Under the pieces are notes generated by a model. The model was not told the origin of the DNA, ran no database searches, and was given only the letters and a program-made list of their open reading frames with translations. A stretch of DNA of 35,528 nt from Candidatus Rokuibacteriota bacterium (GTDB lineage: Bacteria > Methylomirabilota > Methylomirabilia > Rokubacteriales > CSP1-6): NCBI GenBank assembly GCA_003220675.1, contig QHTD01000060.1, forward strand, positions 1-35,528. The letters are read 5' to 3'. The position numbers and the translations under genes were made by a program. Positions 17,186 to 26,434 of this stretch are shown in pieces; position 1 is the first letter of the stretch; every line of letters starts with the position of its first letter.

Positions 17186-18721
17186 TTACTTGTCGAGCCA
17201 AACGTTCCAGAGGAACAGCTCGGGCGACGGCTGGAAGCCGCGCATCTCCTTGCGCAGGACGTCCAGCGGGAAGTAGTCGCCGAACTTGATCCGGCCGACG
17301 TCCTCGTAGAAGAGCACCTGCACGCGCTCCCAGATCGCGCGGCGCCTCTTGGGATCGAGCTCGGTGAGCATCGACTCCATCAGCCGGTTCTTCTCCTCTT
17401 GGCACCACCAGCCAGGCCAGTTGCAGTCCACCGCCGTGGCGAACGCCGGCTCGTGGGTGAAGGTGAAGCCCGTCGAGAAGACGTCCCACAGCTCCGGCTT
17501 GTTGCGCCGCTGGACGAGCGTCGCCCAGTCGACCACCTGGAGGTCCACCCTGAAGCCGGCCTCCTCGAGCTGTTGCTTGGACACGAGCGCATTCTTGTAC
17601 ATCCACTGATATTCCTGCGTCGTGACCCAGCGCACGGGCTGGCCCGCGTAGCCAGCCTCCTTCAGCAGCTTCTGCGTCTTCGCGCGACTGTGCTGGTTGT
17701 ACGCCTCGCCGCCGGACTTCGTGTGCCAGCCGGTCTGCTCGACGTAAAGGAGGCCCGGATCGAGCCGGTAGAAATCCTTGTGGCCGAAGCCGGCGGCCAT
17801 GATCGGCTCCATGTCGAGCGCGGCCTGGAACGCCTGGCGCAGCCGCTTGTCGGTCATCATGCCCTGCTTGTGGTTCAGCACCGCGGTGGACCAGCCGTAG
17901 GGCTTGACGACGGACGCGACGACCGCGGGAATCGTCTTGACCCGGTCGTACTGGTCCTGCTTGATCTGCTGCGAGAAGTGATAGTCGCCCGACTCGACGC
18001 CCGCGAGGCGCACGGCGACGTCCGGCACGGGGATGAAGAGGATCTCGTCCACGTAGGCGGTGCGCTTGCCGCCGTAGCCGTCGGGCGCCTCGCTCCGCGC
18101 GACGTACTCCTTGAAGCGCGCCAGTTTGATGTGGCGGTCCGGCTTGTGCTCGACGAAGCGGAACGGTCCGGTACCCACCGGCTCCTTGATCTGGTTCTCG
18201 CCGGCCGCGTCCACGATCTCCTTCGGGAAGATCGCGGCGCCGTTGTTCGGGCGCGCGAGCGCCGCCAGGAGCACGCCCGACGGCTGCTTCATGTGGATCA
18301 CGACGGTCAGCGGGTCCTTCGCCTCCACCGCCTCGACGTTCTTCCACATCGCCTTGCCCGTGCCCGCCATCTTCCCCCAGCGCATCAGCGAGGCCACGAC
18401 GTCGGCAGAGGTCATCTCCTTGCCGGTGTGGAACTTGACGCCCTTGCGGAGGCGGATCGTGTAGCGTCGGCCGCCGTCGGCCACCGTGTGGCCCTCGGCG
18501 AGCATCGGCACGACGTTGAAGACACGGTCGTACGTGTAGAGGGTCTCGACCGCGTGCCAAGTGATCTGCTGCGTGATCACCGCCGTCGTCCAGTGGATGT
18601 CCAGCGACGGCGGCTCGCCGATCATTCCGGCCTTGAGGACACCGCCGGTCCTCTGCGCCGCGGAGGGCTGGGCGGTGACGACGACGAGGGCGAGGGCGAG
18701 CAGCGGGACGAATCGGCGCAT
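17186..18721 (-). CDS. Peptide-type ABC transporter substrate-binding protein (SBP family 5)
   Basis: Signal peptide; EPPSLDIHWTTA, FHTGKEMTSADVVASLMRW, PVGTGPFRFVEHKPD. Confidence 0.92.
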   Translation of the reverse strand: MRRFVPLLALALVVVTAQPSAAQRTGGVLKAGMIGEPPSLDIHWTTAVITQQITWHAVETLYTYDRVFNVVPMLAEGHTVADGGRRYTIRLRKGVKFHTGKEMTSADVVASLMRWGKMAGTGKAMWKNVEAVEAKDPLTVVIHMKQPSGVLLAALARPNNGAAIFPKEIVDAAGENQIKEPVGTGPFRFVEHKPDRHIKLARFKEYVARSEAPDGYGGKRTAYVDEILFIPVPDVAVRLAGVESGDYHFSQQIKQDQYDRVKTIPAVVASVVKPYGWSTAVLNHKQGMMTDKRLRQAFQAALDMEPIMAAGFGHKDFYRLDPGLLYVEQTGWHTKSGGEAYNQHSRAKTQKLLKEAGYAGQPVRWVTTQEYQWMYKNALVSKQQLEEAGFRVDLQVVDWATLVQRRNKPELWDVFSTGFTFTHEPAFATAVDCNWPGWWCQEEKNRLMESMLTELDPKRRRAIWERVQVLFYEDVGRIKFGDYFPLDVLRKEMRGFQPSPELFLWNVWLDK

Positions 18722-18750
18722 GGCACACTCCTCCGGCGCCGCGCGGGCGC

Positions 18751-19722
18751 CTACTTCACGACCTGGCGTACGGCCGCCTCGACGTCCTCAGCCTTCGGTG
18801 TCGCGAAGGCCTCGAGCGGCGGGCTGAACGGGATCGGCACGTTGGGGCCGGCGACGCGCGCGATCGGCGCGTCGAGATCGTCGAAGCACTCCTCCATGAT
18901 CACCCACGCGAGCCACGCCCCCGTGGACCCGCGCATCGGCCCTTCCTCGGCGATGACGACGCGGTGCGTGCGCCGCACCGAGTCCGCGAGCGTGGCCCGG
19001 TCGAGGGGCACGAGGCTCCGTGGGTCCACCACCTCGACCTCGATGCCATCCTCGGCGAGCCGGCGCGCCGCCGCGAGGCTCTCGTGCACCATCCGGGCCG
19101 TGGCGATGACGGTCACGTCGCGCCCGGGCCGCTTGACGTCCGCCGAGCCCAGCGGGACGAGCGTCTCCGCGTCGCCCACCTCACCCGTGACCCGGTAGAG
19201 GCCGCGGTGCTCGAACACGAGCACCGGATCGGGATCGCGGATCGCCGTCGTGAGCAGTCCGTAGGCGTCGGCGGGCGTGGACGGAATGCAGAGCTTCAGC
19301 CCCGGGATGTTGACGAACCACGCCTCCACCGAGTTCGAGTGGTGACCGCCCCCGGATCGGCCGATGCCGTACGGCATCCGCAGCGTGATCGGGCAGTCGA
19401 TCTGGCCGCCGAACATGTAGCGCGACTTCGCGATCTGGTTCGCGACCTCGTCCATGGCGCACGTGACGAAGTCGGCGAAGTGCATGTCCACGACAGGGAC
19501 GAGGCCCGTCATCGCCGCGCCCATCGCCGAGCCGACGATCGCCGCCTCGGAGATCGGCGCGTTCAGGACCCGCTCGGGCCCAAACTCCTCGCAGAGCCCC
19601 TTCGTGACGCCGAAGGGCACGCCGAGCACGATGTCCTCGCCGATACAGAACACGCGCGGGTCGCGCCGCATCTCCTCGCGGAGTGCCTTGTTGAGCGCGT
19701 CGCCGAAGTCCATGCTGGGCAC
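18751..19722 (-). CDS. 2-oxoacid/acetoin dehydrogenase E1 beta subunit
   Basis: ALNKALREEMRRDPRVFCIGEDI, FGPERVLNAPISEAAIVGSAMGAAMTGL, MPYGIGRSGGGHHSNSVEAWF. Confidence 0.92.
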   Translation of the reverse strand: MPSMDFGDALNKALREEMRRDPRVFCIGEDIVLGVPFGVTKGLCEEFGPERVLNAPISEAAIVGSAMGAAMTGLVPVVDMHFADFVTCAMDEVANQIAKSRYMFGGQIDCPITLRMPYGIGRSGGGHHSNSVEAWFVNIPGLKLCIPSTPADAYGLLTTAIRDPDPVLVFEHRGLYRVTGEVGDAETLVPLGSADVKRPGRDVTVIATARMVHESLAAARRLAEDGIEVEVVDPRSLVPLDRATLADSVRRTHRVVIAEEGPMRGSTGAWLAWVIMEECFDDLDAPIARVAGPNVPIPFSPPLEAFATPKAEDVEAAVRQVVK

Positions 19723-19723
19723 G

Positions 19724-20701
19724 TCAGTCGCGCCAGGGGTACGAAGCGAAGAGGTCGGTCAGCGCCTCGTGAGGCTCGGGCAGCGGGCTCGCCTCGGCGT
19801 GGGCGACCGCGTCGTCGATCTCGGCAACGATCCCGTCGCGGACCCGCTGCGCGTGGGCGTCGTCGAGGACCTTTGCGTCTCTCAGGAGGCGCTCGAGGCG
19901 CGCGACTGGATCCGTGCGCCGTCCTGCGGCAACCTCCTCCTTCGAGCGGTACGCCTGCGGATCACCCTCGAAGTGCCCCACCCAACGGATCGTGTGCGCC
20001 TCGACGAGCGACGGCCCGTCGCCGCGCCGCCCCCGTGCGGCGGCCCGCGTGACGGCGTCCCACACCGCCAGCACGTCGTTGCCGTCGATCGACTCGCCCG
20101 GGATGCCGTAGCCCGCCGCGCGCGCCGCGATCGAGCCGCCGGCCGTTGAGAGCGCGTGGGCGCTGGTCGAGGCCCAGCGGTTGTTCTCGCAGACGAAGAT
20201 GACCGGAAGCTTCCAGAGCGCGGCCAGGTTCACGCCCTCGTGGAACGGGCCGCGGTTGGCGGCGCCGTCGCCGAAGAACGCGACGACCACCTGACCCGAC
20301 CTCCGGTGCTTGATCGAGAGCCCCACGCCCGGCGCCAGCACGCATCCGGCGGCGAGAACGCCGTTGGCGCCGAGGTACCCGACCGACGCGTCGGCGATGT
20401 GCATCGTACCGCCCTTGCCGTGGCAGATCCCGTTGGCTTTGCCGTAGAGCTCGGCCATGAGGCCGCGAAGCGAGCCGCCCTTGGCCACGAGGTGACCGTG
20501 GCCTCGGTGGGTCGAGAGCACGTAGTCGTCCGGGCGCAGCGCCGCGCACACGCCCACAGCGACCGCTTCCTGGCCGACCGACGTGTGGAGGAAGCCCGGG
20601 ATCCTGCCGCCGGCGAAGAGCTCGCGCACGCGCTCCTCGAAGAGGCGCACGCGAAGCATCCCGGCGTACATCGCGAGCAGCCGGTCGGGAGCGGGCGTCA
20701 T
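19724..20701 (-). CDS. 2-oxoacid/acetoin dehydrogenase E1 alpha subunit (TPP-dependent)
   Basis: SVGQEAVAVGVCAALRPDDYVLSTHRGHGHLVAKG, KGGTMHIAD, TPP motif FGDGAANRGPFHEGVNLAALW. Confidence 0.93.
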   Translation of the reverse strand: MTPAPDRLLAMYAGMLRVRLFEERVRELFAGGRIPGFLHTSVGQEAVAVGVCAALRPDDYVLSTHRGHGHLVAKGGSLRGLMAELYGKANGICHGKGGTMHIADASVGYLGANGVLAAGCVLAPGVGLSIKHRRSGQVVVAFFGDGAANRGPFHEGVNLAALWKLPVIFVCENNRWASTSAHALSTAGGSIAARAAGYGIPGESIDGNDVLAVWDAVTRAAARGRRGDGPSLVEAHTIRWVGHFEGDPQAYRSKEEVAAGRRTDPVARLERLLRDAKVLDDAHAQRVRDGIVAEIDDAVAHAEASPLPEPHEALTDLFASYPWRD

Positions 20702-20714
20702 TGTAACGGGGGCC

Positions 20715-20867
20715 GCGAGCCCGGCGCGTTCGGCGGGTGGCCTGAGACGAGGTGCGCCCCGGCTCCGCTTCGCATGTCGCTTCCCACTCCACCCAGAGGC
20801 TGCGAGCCCGGCGCGTTCGGCGGGCGGCCTGAGACGAGGTGCGCCCCGGCTCCGCTTCGCATGTCGC
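20715..20867. repeat. Direct repeat: two 66-bp copies (20715-20780, 20802-20867), one mismatch
   Basis: GCGAGCCCGGCGCGTTCGGCGGG[T/C]GGCCTGAGACGAGGTGCGCCCCGGCTCCGCTTCGCATGTCGC, period 87 bp. Confidence 0.9.
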
Positions 20868-20903
20868 CTTTCATTCCAAATGGTGGCTCAGAACGCGCGC
20901 GCA

Positions 20904-21518
20904 TTATAGCATCGGCGGCTCGTTGAGCCGCGCGAGGCGCCACCCCTCGGCGACGCGCTCCAGCACGCTCAGCGCGCCGCAGTCCTGACCGAGCGCGAGA
21001 ATCCGGTGGAGCTCGAGCCCGAGCGCGGTGCAGAGCAGCGCGCGGTTCGTCCCGCCGTGAGCGACGATGGCGATGGACTCACCCGCGTGCGCGGCCACGA
21101 TCGCTACGAACGCGGGCCAGGCGCGGGCGCGGAGGTCAGGAACGCTCTCGCCCTCCGGGAACGGGACCTCGCCGACGCGCGCCATCCAGTCCGCAAATGC
21201 TGCCGGCTCGCTGCGCCGGATCTCCTCGGCAGTCCGCCCGTCCCAGCGGCCCATCGCCATCTCCCGCAGCGCAGGGATCATGGTCGGGGTGAGCCCGTGC
21301 GGCGAGGCGATGATCTCCGCGGTGCGGCGCGCGCGCTCGAGATCGCTCGTGAACACCGCGGCGAGCCGGGCGCCGGCGAGCCGCGCGGCCTGCGCCCGGC
21401 TCTGCCGCTCGCCGTGCGCGGAGAGCGGCACGTCGAGGTGGCCGATGAACCGGCGCGTCTCGGCGAGGACCACCTCGCCGTGGCGCAGGAGGTAGATCAG
21501 GGTTTGACGTGCGCCCAT
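20904..21518 (-). CDS. cobC: Histidine phosphatase family protein, probable alpha-ribazole phosphatase
   Basis: MGARQTLIYLLRHGEVVLAETRRFIGHLDVPLSAHGERQ...VFTSDLERARRTAEII...IAIVAHGGTNRALL; overlaps cobS. Start at ATG 21516-21518. Confidence 0.82.
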   Translation of the reverse strand: MGARQTLIYLLRHGEVVLAETRRFIGHLDVPLSAHGERQSRAQAARLAGARLAAVFTSDLERARRTAEIIASPHGLTPTMIPALREMAMGRWDGRTAEEIRRSEPAAFADWMARVGEVPFPEGESVPDLRARAWPAFVAIVAAHAGESIAIVAHGGTNRALLCTALGLELHRILALGQDCGALSVLERVAEGWRLARLNEPPML

Positions 21519-22240
21519 GCCGACACCGCGAGGAGCCCCGCCAACTCGGCGACCTCGACCGCCGCGCCGAGCACGTCGCCCGTGACCCCCGCGAGGCGTG
21601 CGGCCATGAAGCCCGCGAGCCCGAGGGCGGCCACGATGGCTGCCGCAGCGACGAGGAGCCCGGCGACGCCGAGCCCCAGCCAGGCAAGGACCAGGGCCAG
21701 CGCGAGGGCGATCGGCGCCGCGCTCGCGCGGAGGCCGGCTCGGAACGCAGCGCCGTGGCCCTCGACCCTCGCCGGCGGAAAGCACCGCGCGAGGAGGGGC
21801 GGGGTCGCCCGGGCGAGCGACGGCAGAACGAGGAGCGCGCGCCAGCGCAGGCCGGCCGGGAGTTCGGCGACCGCGGCGATCTCGAGAAGCAGGAAGAGGA
21901 TGAGACCGATCGCGCCGAAGGCGCCGATACGGCTGTCGCGCATGATGCTGAGCCGGTGCTCGGCGTCGCGACCGACGAGGCCGTCGAGGCAGTCCGCCAG
22001 GCCGTCGAGGTGGAGGCCGCCGGTCAAGACCTTCCACGCGGTCACCGTGAGGAGCGCGGCGAGGAGCGAGGGGAAGAGGACACTCGTCACGCGCTCGACG
22101 CCGACCAGCACGAACCCAATGCCGAGCCCGACGACCGGGAACCAGACCGCCGCGCGTCCGAGCGCGTCCACGTCGTGCGCCGTGCGCCCCGGCAGCGGCA
22201 CGATCGTCAGGAAGCGCACAGCAAGGGCAAGGCCCGTCAC
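21497..22240 (-). CDS. cobS: Adenosylcobinamide-GDP ribazoletransferase (cobalamin synthase)
   Basis: AVRFLTIVPLPGR, GGLHLDGLADCLDGL, MRDSRIGAFGAIGL. Confidence 0.93.
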   Translation of the reverse strand: MTGLALAVRFLTIVPLPGRTAHDVDALGRAAVWFPVVGLGIGFVLVGVERVTSVLFPSLLAALLTVTAWKVLTGGLHLDGLADCLDGLVGRDAEHRLSIMRDSRIGAFGAIGLILFLLLEIAAVAELPAGLRWRALLVLPSLARATPPLLARCFPPARVEGHGAAFRAGLRASAAPIALALALVLAWLGLGVAGLLVAAAAIVAALGLAGFMAARLAGVTGDVLGAAVEVAELAGLLAVSAWAHVKP

Positions 22241-22341
22241 CCGGCGATGCTAGCACGGTGGAACGGCTTGTCGTTGACACGGGCTCGGCCCTGCAGCAAC
22301 AATCGCGGGACTCGACGGCACTTCGGAGGCGCACGCGAACC

Positions 22342-22971
22342 ATGGCAGAGCCCTGGCGGATCGAAGGCGAGTACCTCGAGAACTGCAACTGCGAGGTTCT
22401 GTGTCCCTGTCTCTTGGGGCCGCGCAACGCGCGAGGCGGCGCAACGGCGCGACCGACCGAGGGTCACTGCGACGTACCCCTGGTCTTCCGCATCGAGCGA
22501 GGTCAGTATGGGCGGCTCGACCTCGGCGGCACCCATGCCGCGCTCGTCATCCACACCCCCGGCCCGATGGGCGAGGGGAACTGGACCATCGGCGCTTACC
22601 TCGACCAGCGGGCGAGCGACGAGCAGCGCCGCGCGCTGGAACAGATCTTCACCGGTCACGCCGGCGGCGTCCTCGGGGTACTCTGGGGCCTCGCGACCAA
22701 GCGGCTGCCGACGCGTGTGGCGCCCATCGAGTTCGGCAAGGACGGCCGGCGGCGCTCGGCTCGCATCGGGGATCACCTGGAGGTGGAGATCGAGGGCATC
22801 GAGGGGCGCCAGCCCGACACCGAGACCTGGATCGACAACGTCAGGCACCCGGTCTCCACCCGGCTGGCCGCCGCGCGCGCCGTCCGGATGTCCTACCGGG
22901 ACCACGGCCTCAACTGGAACCACACCGGCCGCAACGGCCACTACTCCGCCTTCGTCTGGTCGGGACCCTAG
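22342..22971 (+). CDS. DUF1326-like protein
   Basis: MAEPWRIEGEYLENCNCEVLCPCLLGPRNARGG...PTEGHCDVPLVFRIERGQYG...HTPGPMGEGNWTIGAYLDQRA. Confidence 0.85.
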   Translation: MAEPWRIEGEYLENCNCEVLCPCLLGPRNARGGATARPTEGHCDVPLVFRIERGQYGRLDLGGTHAALVIHTPGPMGEGNWTIGAYLDQRASDEQRRALEQIFTGHAGGVLGVLWGLATKRLPTRVAPIEFGKDGRRRSARIGDHLEVEIEGIEGRQPDTETWIDNVRHPVSTRLAAARAVRMSYRDHGLNWNHTGRNGHYSAFVWSGP

Positions 22972-22997
22972 CGCGCTCGGTGTTAGAGTGGACGGCG

Positions 22998-23132
22998 GTG
23001 CTCGACCTCGATGTTGAGCTCCGTCGCATCGCCGAGTCGCCCGAGCCGGTGGTGTCGCCTACGCGCTCGCCGGAGGCTCCGCCGTGTCGATCCACACGCC
23101 GACTGCGTGGGGAGCGGTGAACGGGCTTGAGT
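22998..23132 (+). pseudogene. Possible nucleotidyltransferase N-terminal remnant, frameshifted and truncated
   Basis: Frame 1 VLDLDVELRRIAESPEP; shifted frame GVAYALAGGSAVSIHTPTAWGAVNGLE resembles a nucleotidyltransferase YALVGGLAVSIH start; nothing catalytic downstream. Confidence 0.4.
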
Positions 23133-23218
23133 GCCGGGGTCATTCAATTCCGCGACAGGGCCCGAAAGCTTAGATCGGACGTCCCGGTTTCGATCAGGAA
23201 TGCGAAAGGAGGGACGGG

Positions 23219-23785
23219 ATGAGCCTACAAGATCGGGTCACGAATATCTTGCTGCGGCCACAAGAGGAGTGGACGGTGATCGCCGGGGAGCGCTCGCGTA
23301 TGGGCGAGTTGTACCTGTCGTACGTCGCCCCGCTGGCAGCCATCGGCCCCCTGGCCTCGGTCGTCGGGCTCTCAGTGATCGGCTATGGTAACCCCGTGAC
23401 GGGGCACTACCGCGTGGCATTCGGCAACTCCATCACCCAGGCCGTCGTGACGTACGTCTCCAGCCTGATCGGCATCTACGTGCTCGCGGTCATCATCGAG
23501 CGCCTGACCCCATTCTTCTCGGGCTGGGAGGATCAGCGCCAGGCGTTCAAGCTTGCGGCCTATTCCAGCACCCCCGCCTTGCTGGCCGGCGGCTTCCGCC
23601 TGATCCCGGCGCTGGACTTCCTGGTGCTCCTGGGCTTCTACAGCCTCTACCTCCTCTACCTGGGTGCGCCCGTGCTCATGAGGGTGCCCCAACAGAACGT
23701 CGTGGGGTATGCGGCGACAGTCATCGTCGCGGCCGCCGCCATCTTCTTCGTGATCAGCGTGATCGGCGGCTGGTTTCTCCCCTAG
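23219..23785 (+). CDS. Yip1-family membrane protein
   Basis: LQDRVTNILLRPQEEWTVIAGE N-terminus and several TM segments; AAYSSTPALLAGGFRLIPAL. Confidence 0.75.
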   Translation: MSLQDRVTNILLRPQEEWTVIAGERSRMGELYLSYVAPLAAIGPLASVVGLSVIGYGNPVTGHYRVAFGNSITQAVVTYVSSLIGIYVLAVIIERLTPFFSGWEDQRQAFKLAAYSSTPALLAGGFRLIPALDFLVLLGFYSLYLLYLGAPVLMRVPQQNVVGYAATVIVAAAAIFFVISVIGGWFLP

Positions 23786-23811
23786 CGCGCCACCGGGAAC
23801 GCCGGGCGGCG

Positions 23812-25341
23812 CTACACCGGGTAGACGCCGTTGCGGCGCGGAGGGAATTCGTGGACCTTGGTCTGCGCGTACGCGAGGCGCTTCAGCAGCTCGTCGCGGA
23901 GCACCGAGCCCGGCACGATGTCGTCCACGAGCATCTCCGAGGCGAGCTTGGCGATGTCGACGTCTCGCGCGTACTCTTCGCGCTTCGCCTTCACGTAGGC
24001 CGCGCGCTCGCTCTCGGGCAGCTCCATGATCTTGTTGTAGTAGACCGCGTTCACGGCCGGCTCGGGCCCCATGATCGCGATCTGCCCCTGCGGGAGCGCG
24101 AGCGCCGCGTCGGGCTCGAACGCCGGCCCGCACATCGCGTACAGCCCGGCACCGTAGCACTTGCGGACGATCACCGAGATCTTCGGCACGGTCGCCTGCG
24201 AGGTCGCGAAGATCATCTTCGCGCCGTGGCGGATGATCCCCTCGCGCTCGACCTTGGTCCCGACCATGAACCCGGCGACGTCGGCGAGGTACACGAGGGG
24301 GATGTTGTAGGCGTTGCAGAGCCAGATGAACCGCGCCGCCTTGTCGGCGGAGTCCGCGAAGAGGACGCCCCCCTTCACCTTCGGCTGGTTGGCGACGATC
24401 CCGACGGGCCGGCCGCCGAGGCGCGCCAAGCCGACGATGATCTCGCGCGCGAAGAGGCGCTTGATCTCGAACCACGACCCCGCGTCCACCACACGGTCGA
24501 TGACCTCGTACATGTCGAAATACTTCCGCTGGTCGTAGGGCACGATCTCGTCGATCGACCTGCCGGCCTTGGGGTCGATGGCGTCGCGCGTGGGCGGCAG
24601 CTCCCGGTACGACTGAGGCATGTACCCGAGGTAGTGCTTGGCAAGCTCGATCGCCTCCTCGTCGGACGCCGCGAGCACGTCGCCGCACCCGGAGACCTCG
24701 CAGTGCATCCGCGCGCCGCCGAGCTCCTCGAGCGTCGTCTTCTCGCCGATCGCCATCTCGACCATCCGCGGACTGCCGACGTAGAGCGACGCCTTGCCGT
24801 CCACCATGATCACGACGTCGGTGAGGGCCGGCAAGTACGCCGAGCCCGCCGGCGAGGGGCCGAACAGGATGCAGACCTGGGGCACGACGCCCGAGAGCTG
24901 CACCTCGTTGTAGAAAATGCGCCCCGCGTGGAAGCGCCCGGGGAAGATCTTGATCTGCTCCGAGATGCGACCGCCGGCGGCGTCCACAAGGTATAGAAGG
25001 GGCACGCGGAGGCGCGCGGCCTTCTCCTGGATGCGCACGATCTTCTGCACGGTCTTCTCGCCCCACGAGCCGGCCTTGACCGTGTAGTCGTTGGCCATGA
25101 CGCACACCGGGCGGCCGCCGACCCGGCCGACCCCCGTCACGACGCCGTCCGCCGGCGTGTCCGGCTCCTGCGAGCGCGCGAAGAGCCAGTCCTCCTGGAA
25201 GTCGGAGCCGGGGTCGAGGAGGAGCTTCAGGCGGTCGCGGACGAAGAGCTTGCCTTCCTCGCGAAGCTTCTCGCGGTACTTCGTGTGGCCCTGCTCGATC
25301 CGGGCCCGCTCCTGGAAGTATCGCTCCTCGCCTGTGCTCAC
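23812..25341 (-). CDS. Acyl-CoA carboxylase carboxyltransferase (beta) subunit
   Basis: RLKLLLDPGSDFQEDWLFA, YLVDAAGGRISEQ, RLGGRPVGIVANQP, GKGGV-type carboxyltransferase pattern, YAMCGPAFEPD. Confidence 0.93.
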   Translation of the reverse strand: MSTGEERYFQERARIEQGHTKYREKLREEGKLFVRDRLKLLLDPGSDFQEDWLFARSQEPDTPADGVVTGVGRVGGRPVCVMANDYTVKAGSWGEKTVQKIVRIQEKAARLRVPLLYLVDAAGGRISEQIKIFPGRFHAGRIFYNEVQLSGVVPQVCILFGPSPAGSAYLPALTDVVIMVDGKASLYVGSPRMVEMAIGEKTTLEELGGARMHCEVSGCGDVLAASDEEAIELAKHYLGYMPQSYRELPPTRDAIDPKAGRSIDEIVPYDQRKYFDMYEVIDRVVDAGSWFEIKRLFAREIIVGLARLGGRPVGIVANQPKVKGGVLFADSADKAARFIWLCNAYNIPLVYLADVAGFMVGTKVEREGIIRHGAKMIFATSQATVPKISVIVRKCYGAGLYAMCGPAFEPDAALALPQGQIAIMGPEPAVNAVYYNKIMELPESERAAYVKAKREEYARDVDIAKLASEMLVDDIVPGSVLRDELLKRLAYAQTKVHEFPPRRNGVYPV

Positions 25342-25353
25342 CCTACGCTCCGA

Positions 25354-26376
25354 TCACGGGTTGGGGTGGCCCCACACGATGATGATGAGCGTACCGTCAC
25401 CGTAGCGAGGCCCGCCGATAACCGCGGGGTTGCCCGACTGCGTCTGGATGTTGGTCGTGACCTCGGTGAGACTTCCGCGTGTGAGGCGCACGTTGAGCTT
25501 CAGCGTGGCCCCCCGGACACTCTCCGGCGTGACTTCGAGCTGGCGGTCGCCGGGTACGGGCCAGCGCTGGGTCGCGCCGACAGGCACCTCGGCCCGGTAG
25601 CGCTCGAGCGACGTGTATTCCTTGTAGCGGAAAAGCTGCCGGAGCTTCGGCAGGAAGCTTTGGAGGCGCTCGTCCGGCCCCGCGGGCGCGAGCCGCATGC
25701 CGGGCGGCGGCGGCGTGTCGCTGGCGAGAACGACGCGGGTCCCGAAGAGCACGATCTGCTGCGCCGCCACGGGGGTCGTGCCGAGGAGCGCCAGCAGGGC
25801 GAGCACGACGCCGAGCAGGGGGCGGAGCGCCGCGCGCAGGCGTTTGCGCGCGTGGTGCAGACGCGACATGACGGTTCCCATCGGGATCCCCAGCACCTCT
25901 GCGATCTCGCGGTACGAGAGGCCCTCGAGATCACTCAACATGATAATCGCGCGGTGATGCTCCGGCAAAGCGTCGAGCGCGCGCTCGATTCGCCGCCGCT
26001 CCTCGGCGCGCGCCGCACGCGCGTCGGGCGCCTCACCCGAGTCGATCAGCTCGCGGTCCCATTGCTCCTCGTCGACGCGCTCGGTCCCGAAGGCCCGCCC
26101 GCGCGCGGCCCGCGCTCGGGCGCGATCGGACGCGACGTTCATGGTGATTCGGAACAGCCACGTGTAGAAGGCCGACTGTCGCCGGAACGACGGGAGCCCT
26201 TCCCACGCGCGGATGAACGCCTCCTGGGCGACGTCCCACGCCTCCTCCGTGTCCCGCAGGACGTTGAACGCGAGGCGGTAGACCCGTTGACGGTATTTCT
26301 GGACCAGCGGCTCGAACGCCGTGACGTCGCCCGAGCGGCAACGCTCGACCAGGGCGAGATCGTCGAGGTCCGGCAC
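25354..26376 (-). CDS. ECF-type RNA polymerase sigma factor fused to a hydrophobic/AxA segment and uncharacterised C-terminal domain
   Basis: Sigma-70 region 2 (FEPLVQKYRQRVYRLAFNVLRDTEEAWDVAQEAFIRAW) and region 4 (ALPEHHRAIIMLSDLEGLSYREIAEVLGIPMGTVMSRLHHARKRLRAAL), then LLGVVLALLALLGTTPVAAQQ and ~130 residues. Confidence 0.88.
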   Translation of the reverse strand: MPDLDDLALVERCRSGDVTAFEPLVQKYRQRVYRLAFNVLRDTEEAWDVAQEAFIRAWEGLPSFRRQSAFYTWLFRITMNVASDRARARAARGRAFGTERVDEEQWDRELIDSGEAPDARAARAEERRRIERALDALPEHHRAIIMLSDLEGLSYREIAEVLGIPMGTVMSRLHHARKRLRAALRPLLGVVLALLALLGTTPVAAQQIVLFGTRVVLASDTPPPPGMRLAPAGPDERLQSFLPKLRQLFRYKEYTSLERYRAEVPVGATQRWPVPGDRQLEVTPESVRGATLKLNVRLTRGSLTEVTTNIQTQSGNPAVIGGPRYGDGTLIIIVWGHPNP

Positions 26377-26434
26377 GGATCACCCGCGCGCCCCGCGCAC
26401 GTCGCCGGTTAGACGGCGGCGCGGATGCGGCGAT

